From Alnus glutinosa (Eukaryota > Streptophyta > Magnoliopsida > Fagales > Betulaceae), in contig NC_084888.1 of NCBI RefSeq assembly GCF_958979055.1, positions 2,436,001 to 2,500,000 on the forward strand: DNA of 64,000 nucleotides, in the 5' to 3' direction. Shown here one piece after another: positions 57,793 through 64,000 of this stretch. Made by a program: the position numbers and the translations under genes. The number at the start of each line of letters is the position of its first letter. Within the stretch, counting starts at the first letter, position 1. The notes under the pieces are model-generated. The model did no database searches and was not told the DNA's origin. It saw only the letters and a program-made list of their open reading frames with translations.

Positions 57793-60634
57793 TATTAAGG
57801 ATACAAGACTACCTGAACCTCCCTCAGCCAACTTAGACGCCACTACAGCAGACAAACCCTACATTACTGCCTCAACCTCACTCGGTGACAGTAGACAAAC
57901 CCTAGAGTAGTCAACCGTGATTCAAGGAAGACTTCCTAAACTGAACAACAGAATATCCTTTCCATATCAGACCTACAACGGCTAGCATATCTCCGTATCC
58001 TCTCATTAATCCTATTCCTCGCAATACACACCAACGGTTGTATTGCCTTTAGGACAGGATACTACTTACCATATCTAACCTATTTAATTATAGAATAATT
58101 TTTTGCGTTCCTTTGTCTCTGACTCACGGCCATCAAAATACAGAGAAAATCAAGAGAGGATCTGCAACCATAAGAGATCTTTTTCTGGGAAGCTTGCGTC
58201 TCTCTAAATTTCAGCCATGTGAGGCGTGGCGGTGGGCTGTTGCGAACCCCTTCGGGGGTTGTCGTGTGAGGTAGGGCATGGAGAACTGGTTCTTTGTGGA
58301 GGCTAAGTCCTTCATCTTCTCGGTAGTGGAAGGGTCATTTGAGTTAAGGGTGGCGGAGAAGAGGAAAGGCTTCTCAGGGTGGATTCGGCTGAGCACAGGA
58401 TGTGTTGCTTGGTTATTGTCAATGGTGGAAGAGGTGTTGCAAAATCCGGGCTTCAAAAATTTTGTTAAATCTTTTAGAGAGGGCTCGAAGGTGACCATCG
58501 TTCGGAGATGTGGGAATTGCTCCGGCCGATTCTTGGAGGTGGCGGTGTACGCTGTGGGTGGTCAAAGAGGGATGATTGTATTTCCTGAAGGCCTTGACGG
58601 GCGGGGTTGGCGGCAAGTTTATGGGGAGTTGAGTAAAGTTTTGGCTTTCTTTGGAACCTCGGTGGTGTCGTCTCCTTTTAGTGGCGTCCCGACGGAGAAG
58701 AGTTTGGGCAAGGTTGCGGGTGTTTTGTCGTTCACAGAGGTGGTGGGCTCGCCGGTTGTTGGCGAGCCTTTGGTTCAGTAGGCAGCGGCGGTCTAGTGCG
58801 AGTTGGAGAAGATCTATTCGCTGGATTGGGAGTCGGTGCCCTTCCGGCAAGTGGTGGATTGTTACGATTTGGAAAGGTCCTCCTTCGGTCCTATAGGTAA
58901 AGGCCTTGTGGTCGACTGCTACGCTCTGGAGTGTTCCTCTTCCAGTCCTCTGGGTAAGGACCTTCTTGCGTGTTCCAAGATGCGGGATGCAGTCGATGTT
59001 GCTGAGGCTGTAGGTGACGTTGCAGTGCAGGAGTTGGGGATATTCAGGAAGCTTCTTGTTATTTTTGAAAAGTGGCTTCTTTGGGCTTGTGCGATTTGGG
59101 CAAGGTTTCCTATGATGGGCTGAAGCGGAGCATGGGCAGGATTAAGTGTTGCCTTGGGTTGGGCAGAATGCGTTTTAGGGCTAGGTCTAGAAGGGTGGGC
59201 TGTAGGTCTTTTTCTAAAAAGACCAGTAAGTCGGGTCTTATAAGAGTGGTTTACATTAAGAAGGCTAAGAAATGTGGGTTAGCGTCGGTTCATGGATCTG
59301 ACGCGAGTATGGGTTCTGTCCCTTTGGGCTCGGGTTCCTCGGTGCCGAAAGTTGTGGGTTTTTCGTCAGCCTCTTTTCCGGCGTTAAAAGAGCATTCCTC
59401 TCCCTATCCTCCGGTTTTTTCTGCCATGGAGTTACTCGTGGATAAGTCCTATGCTCCGTCCAGTTTTGAAGCTTCAAACGTGTCATCGACGGCCGATACT
59501 TCTGTTTTTGAGGGTGTTGGTGTCTCTGCTTTGGTGAGGTCAGTTCTGGGTGGGGACCTCCTTTGTTGCCTTCGTCTGAGATGGCTCCTTCTCCGGCTCT
59601 TGTTGGGTTTGATCCAGCTCTCGGCGACTGCTCTTTAGGCTCGGACGCTCTAGGTGAAAGGCTGCGTTACTCCCTCCCTGTGATATCGGAGTTTGGCGCA
59701 CCTATTTATCCGTCGGAATCCAAGTCAATGCTTAAATACTCTCGGAAGAATATGGTGGGCTAATTGGATAAGCATTTGCTTGCAGAGGCTCTTGAGACTT
59801 TCAGTATTCCCAATGAGCTTTCTGGGCCGTTTTGTGGGGTTGTCTCCAAGCCCTTGTCAGCTCCTGCAAAGTCTAAACCTGCTCAAGATGAGGGCTATCA
59901 GCCTCTCCTTCGGCGTGGCTTCCTTCTCCCAAGCGGCGCGGCTCTTCCTCCGTCAGAAGTGGGTGTGGTTCCACTCTCATTGGTCCAGTCTGTTCTTGGG
60001 TGCCCGCCTTTGATGTCTTCTTCAAAGGTGGGTGAATCTTCGCGAGGAGGTGGTTTTGAAGAGATTGGTGGTCCTCTTGGGGTAGCGATTGATCTTAGTT
60101 TCTGTTTTAATACTTTTGGGGTCTCCCACGAGGGGAATGTGAAGGGCTTTTTAGACTTCATGACTCTAATTGATGCGGAGCATCGTCTAGAGGCTTCCGT
60201 TTCCTCTTCTAAGTTCAAAGGGAGTCGTGAAGTGAAGAACTTAGAGTGCTCGATTAATTATGATGTCAAAGGTTGTAGTTCTAGCAGGGGCAAGGCAAAG
60301 CGGCCTAATGTGATGTATTAGTCTCTGGGTTTTGTGGGCTGGTTTTGTAAGGGTTTTTGGGTTTCCTTCTGTTTGGGTTTTTCGGGTTTTTTTTTTCCCT
60401 TCCCCTCTCTTTCTAGTTTTGGTGGCCTTTTGTATACTTCTTGTATGCTTAGGGGCGCTTTTTTGCTTTTTATAAAATTCAGTACTTATCAAAAAAAAAT
60501 TATAGAATAAACCTTTGTAATTGTAGAATGCCATATACACGGCACCCTGTATAAATCTATATATACTGTATCAATATCAAAACTTAAGCATCAAGTGCCA
60601 AGGCCTTTTACCCTAATATTTCTCTAAGTTTACA
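57793..60634 (+). mobile_element. 5' LTR region of a Ty1/copia element, split by a LINE
   Basis: The right part (60511-60634) ends …AGTTTACA and is followed by TGGTATCAAAGCC (60635-60647), a tRNA-Met-type primer site. The left part continues before the LINE at 58099-60497 (attaatcctattcctcgc…, to 58098). The LTR start is unresolved, somewhere between about 57,905 and 58,035. The 110 bp after 57793 are of unknown origin. Confidence 0.6.
58099..60497 (+). mobile_element. LINE without reverse transcriptase, perfect 13-bp target duplication
   Basis: AATTATAGAATAA flanks the insert at 58086-58098 and 60498-60510, and the insert ends in an A-run (60491-60499). A 167-codon ORF1-like frame (58278-58781; MENWFFVEAKSFIFSVVEGS, QNPGFKNFVKSFREGSKVTI, RFLEVAVYAVGGQRG, GWRQVYGELSKVLAFF) matches the N-terminal region of plant L1-type LINE proteins as I remember them. 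Several shorter frames follow (59072-59638, 59764-60321) with no endonuclease or reverse transcriptase. The 3' end ggcgctttttt…ataaaattcagtacttatc is shared with the retroposons at 61837-62835 and 63105-63358. Confidence 0.8.
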
Positions 60635-61836
60635 TGGTATCAAAGCCACCCAACAGCCAATGCTCTCTCATTGCCACCAATTCCGCACCTTCTGATCTTG
60701 CCTCTTTGATGCCCAACGTCACACAGCTTGGAAGCATCAAACTTGAGGGACCTAATTATCTCGGATGGTTCGCTTAATTCGAGCCCATTGTGTGTGGTTA
60801 TGATCTCCAAGGTTTACTTGATGGAACGGATCCTTGTCCTCTGAAACTCATCGCCAATGCAGCTGGTGATGCTCAAATCCCAAATCCAGCCTATGTTTCA
60901 GGGCTGCGCAGAGATCAACAACTACTGAATCTCATCATTTGCTCTCTTGCTCCTTCTTTGGTGCCATTGATGTACGGTTTAAAAACATCACGGCTTGCCT
61001 GGAGTAACCTGGCAACACGGTTTGCTGCCACATCCCGATCCAGAATTTCCCACATCAAATGTTAGTTGCAAAGCTTGCAGTAAGGGAATAAGACCTGCAC
61101 TGAATATCTTAACCAAGCCAAGTCTTGGGCCTACGAACTTTCTGCAGTAGGTAAGCCCGTTGATGATGATGAACTTATCTCCCTCATCATCAATGGCATC
61201 AATCCAACCTTTAATTCCTTTGTTACTACTGCCTTCACCCTACGTGACCAAGAAACATCCTTCCATGATTTTCAATCTGAACTTCTTAGCCATGAAATGT
61301 TACTCCAAAATCAACAGCACAACAATGCTCTTGAGGCTGGCTCCTTTGCCCTCCATGCTCACCGCACCAAACCTTCCTACAGTAACAACTTTACCTTCAG
61401 AAAACCAAGATTCTTTCCCAAACCACCTAGTCAGCACCCCACAACCATTTTCACAATCCTTCTCTCTCCCAAGCGCTAGCCACCATCTCCTCCTCCACGC
61501 CAGTACTCTCCCTGCTAGATCTGCGGCAAAACCAGCCACCGTGCCTTGGACTGCTACCATGCCAAGGGCGCCATCCTCCCATGCAACTTGCTGCCATGAC
61601 AGCTCAAGCCAATGAGGAATTTGCCACTCAGGACTGGCTAGCCAACTCTGGAGCAAACACACACGTCATTGCAGATTCATTCAACCTCACCAATCCTCAG
61701 CCTTTTGATGGACTCGATACAGTTGGCGTAGGCAATGGAGCAGGTTTGCATATCCAACAAATTGGTTCCTCTTTAGTTCATTCTCCTGCATCCACATCTA
61801 ATAATTTTCTGCTTAGAAACATGCTGCAAAAACACA

Positions 61837-62835
61837 AAGGTTAGAAAAAAACCTCTCGTCTCCCTCTCAAAAAACCCTCTCGCCTCCTCTCAGTTTTGTC
61901 TTGTGAGGAGGTGAGAGCTCACCTCCCTCCCTCCTCCTTCTCTTCCGGGTCCTTCCTCTCTAGGCCTCTAGTGGCTTTTCTTGTTCATTTTGGCCTTTTG
62001 CTTTGGGTTCTTTGCATCTTCGGAGTAGATCTACGCTGGGTGGGTCTCCTTCGGCGCACTCATGCCCCGCCCGTGGCCTCGCCGGCTTGCTCCAATCATC
62101 ACTGTCGTCGCCGTTTCTGTGAGTGGCTGCCGCGCCAGTGTGCGTGGCTATTTTGGTTCCTTTTTACCTTTGGTTGTAGATCTACAGTATTTGGGTCCTC
62201 CATCTCATGCACGTGCCTCACCGGGGGTCTCCTGTGGTGTTCCGGATATTCCCCATAGTCGGCGCAGCTGCAGGTGACCGCCACGGGCCGTTCCGGCGCG
62301 CGTGGCCGAAGGTGTTTTCAAAGTTTCAGTGTTAGATCTACGGTGTTTGGGACCGTTTCTCCACGCACGCGCCGCTCTATGGGCTTCTTCAGCTGATTCC
62401 GCTCCTTCGGCTGGCTCTCCGACATCTGCAGCTGGGCGCGTGGCTCCATGCACCACTGCCGGAGTGCGTGGCTTCACACGTCGCCACCGTTGCAAATTTT
62501 TTTTTTTTTTTTTTTTTCCCCTTGTAGCTCTAGATTTTCCTTGTATTTTGGGTTTGTTTTCGGCTTCTGTGGGTTTGGGTCTTTGGGTGTTTTTGTTTGG
62601 GAGGGTTGTTTGGAGTTCATGTGGGTTTTGGGGGGTTTGTTGGGTTGGATTACTTTAGGGTCTTGTTTGGGTGTTTGTCGGGGGCTTCTTTTTTTTCTTT
62701 TTTCTTTTTGGGTATTGGGTTTCTTGTGGGTTTTGCTTGGGTCGGTGTTGAGGCTATTATTTCTTGTATACTCCGTGTGTACTAGGGGTGCCTTACGCTG
62801 TTATTTATAAAATATGCACTTACTTATCAAAAAAA
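61837..62835 (+). mobile_element. LINE-type retroposon inside the copia remnant
   Basis: Copia coding sequence stops after LLRNMLQ (about 61835) and resumes with the CPSASANLLSINKF region from about 62836. ACATGCTGCA (about 61820) and ACATATTGTA (about 62835) look like a decayed target duplication. The insert has a GC-rich 5' part (ctcgccggcttgctccaatc, about 62080), a T-run at 62497-62518 and a 3' end ggggtgccttacgctgtt…ttacttatc followed by A. Confidence 0.72.
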
Positions 62836-63104
62836 CATATTGTATTGTCCTTCGGCATCAGCAAACTTATTATCTATTAATAAATTCTACAAAGATAATA
62901 AGAGCTGGTTTGCTCTTACTGATGTTGATTTTATTGTGAATGATAACTTGAGTGGAATAGTGCTGCTCCATGGCCCTAGTGAGGATGGGCTATATCCCAT
63001 CAAACTGCATCCCAAGTCTTTGAATAAATGTAGCGGGTTCACTACCCTACTTGGTGTCAAAACCACTAACATGGTTTGGCATCAACGTTTGGGTCACCCG
63101 TTTG

Positions 63105-63358
63105 GCTCTATGGTGGGGTTTTGGGAAAAAGGGGTAAGAGGATGAGACTGTGGCTTACCTCTCTGCCCATGAGGAGGAGCATTTGCGGGAGATAAGCTTG
63201 AGGGGTGTGAGTTTTAGGGGTTTAGGGGCTGTTTTTGTTTTGTAGGTTGTTGTCTGGGGTGGGTCGGTAGTGAGGTTTTTGTTTCTTGTATACTCAGTGT
63301 GTATTAGGGGCTCCTTACGCTGTTATTTATAAAATCTGCAATTACTTATATAAAAAAA
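63105..63358 (+). mobile_element. 5'-truncated LINE tail in the copia remnant
   Basis: After WHQRLGHP the frame enters unrelated sequence ending ggggctccttacgctgtt… and an A-run at 63351-63358. Its last 80 bp closely match the 3' end of the insert at 61837-62835. Copia RT sequence restarts near 63362, so insertion was coupled to, or later followed by, loss of about 2 kb of pol. Confidence 0.7.
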
Positions 63359-64000
63359 AGCTAATAATGTGGCCACCATCCAGTCCATCATGACAAAATT
63401 GCAGGATGACTTTGCCATTAAAGACCTTGGTTCCGTCTCCTACTTCCTTGGCATCCAGACTTTACTGGACTTCACTTACGGTAGGCCAAGAAGATCCAGG
63501 ATCTCCTCACCAGAGCCAGCATGATTGATTCCAAGCCGTACCACACTCCCTGCACTGCCGGCTCAAAAATGTCCCAAGTTTGATGGGGAAGTGCTTCCCA
63601 ATCCTACTGAATACCGCCACATTGTTGGAGCTCTTCAATATGTCACCCTCACACATCCGGACATCGCCTACTTCGTCAATCAGCTGTGTCAGCACATGCA
63701 CACCCTAACATCTACTCACTGGACAGTAGCTAAAAGAGTGCTTCGTTACTTTAAAGGGACCATTGACTTCGGCCTTCACTACACCACAGTTGAACTCCAA
63801 CTCATGTGGTTTTCCGACTCTAATTGGGCCGGAAACCCAGACGATCGCCGCTCCACCACCAGCTTCGGTATCTTCCTAGGGCCCAATCTTCTATCCTGGT
63901 CTACAAAGAAACAACATGTTGTTTCCAGATCTAGCACAGAAGCTGAGTATCGCATCATGGCCCTTGCAACGGCTGACCTCTACTAGCTCCTCATGCTCTT

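Larger units (their letters stand above)
60635..64000 (+). pseudogene. Ty1/copia gag-pol remnant, interrupted and decayed; runs off the right edge
   Basis: Order of pieces: primer site (60635-60647); gag at 60711-61460 (LGSIKLEGPNYLGW, then YDLQGLLDGTDPCP, SRLAWSNLATRFAA); zinc knuckle (ICGKTSHRALDC, near 61520) with its second codon changed to a stop; protease-like LANSGANTHVI (61640-61672, where copia proteases have DSG, so the catalytic Asp is Asn); GAG-pre-integrase LLSINKFYKDNKSW and WHQRLGHP (62,868-63,102). Then, after a large loss of integrase and most of reverse transcriptase, come KLQDDFAIKDLGSVSYFLGI (about 63400), HIVGALQYVTLTHPDIAYFV and RNase H (STKKQHVVSRSSTEAEYR, 63,900-63,956). 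Stops occur at 60775 (in gag), in the zinc knuckle and at 63985. Two retroposons break it further. It is dead. Confidence 0.85.

Overview
This is nuclear DNA from a eudicot plant, most likely a woody rosid. The genes have many GT-AG introns and plant-specific products. Intergenic DNA is AT-rich and full of CT/GA microsatellites and plant-type transposons. I cannot name the species. Five protein-coding genes are supported (one continues off the left edge), plus a truncated duplicate, a kinase pseudogene and a PPR gene fragment.

Left part (1-18.9 kb). The 5' part of COP9 signalosome subunit 1 (CSN1) is on the minus strand: exon 1 at 5187-5576, exon 2 at 809-1129, the rest beyond the left edge. 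Its 4-kb intron holds a Tourist-like MITE with a hAT element nested in it, and a PIF/Harbinger-like element with a GC-rich tandem array. Next comes the 5' end of a Ty3/gypsy retrotransposon (LTR, primer site, gag) lying between two copies of one long-inverted-repeat MITE family. An 11-exon UBX-domain gene (PUX8/PUX9 type, 508 aa) follows on the plus strand. A 6-exon PMT-type Golgi methyltransferase gene (PMT15/16 type, 636 aa) follows on the minus strand.

Middle part (19-41 kb). This stretch is gene-poor. It has a PPR gene fragment inside an inverted-repeat-bounded insertion, and a MAPKKK-like kinase pseudogene broken by a solo LTR and frameshifts. It also has a 1.47-kb LTR element with a perfect 5-bp target duplication, a LINE RNase H remnant, a SINE with a perfect 12-bp target duplication, an intact 3-exon F-box/PP2 gene (284 aa), and two retroposons entangled with MITEs.

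Right part (41-64 kb). A 5-exon F-box gene (373 aa, At4g00755 type) is intact. About 12 kb downstream lies a direct duplicate that keeps exons 1-3 but lost exons 4-5. Between and around them are a CACTA element with a perfect 3-bp target duplication and several LINE-type retroposons. The last 6 kb is a Ty1/copia element riddled with stops and broken by three retroposons that share one 3' tail.

The genes do not form a pathway. Three act in or near ubiquitin biology (CSN1 on cullin-RING ligases, two F-box proteins as substrate receptors, the UBX protein as a likely CDC48 adaptor), but plant neighbours need not be co-regulated. Their order recalls two Arabidopsis neighbourhoods (At3g61060/At3g61140 and At4g00750/At4g00755), suggesting old conserved linkage. 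Apart from the genes, most of what can be explained here is layered transposition, much of it datable by nesting and target duplications. I saw no new cellular system.
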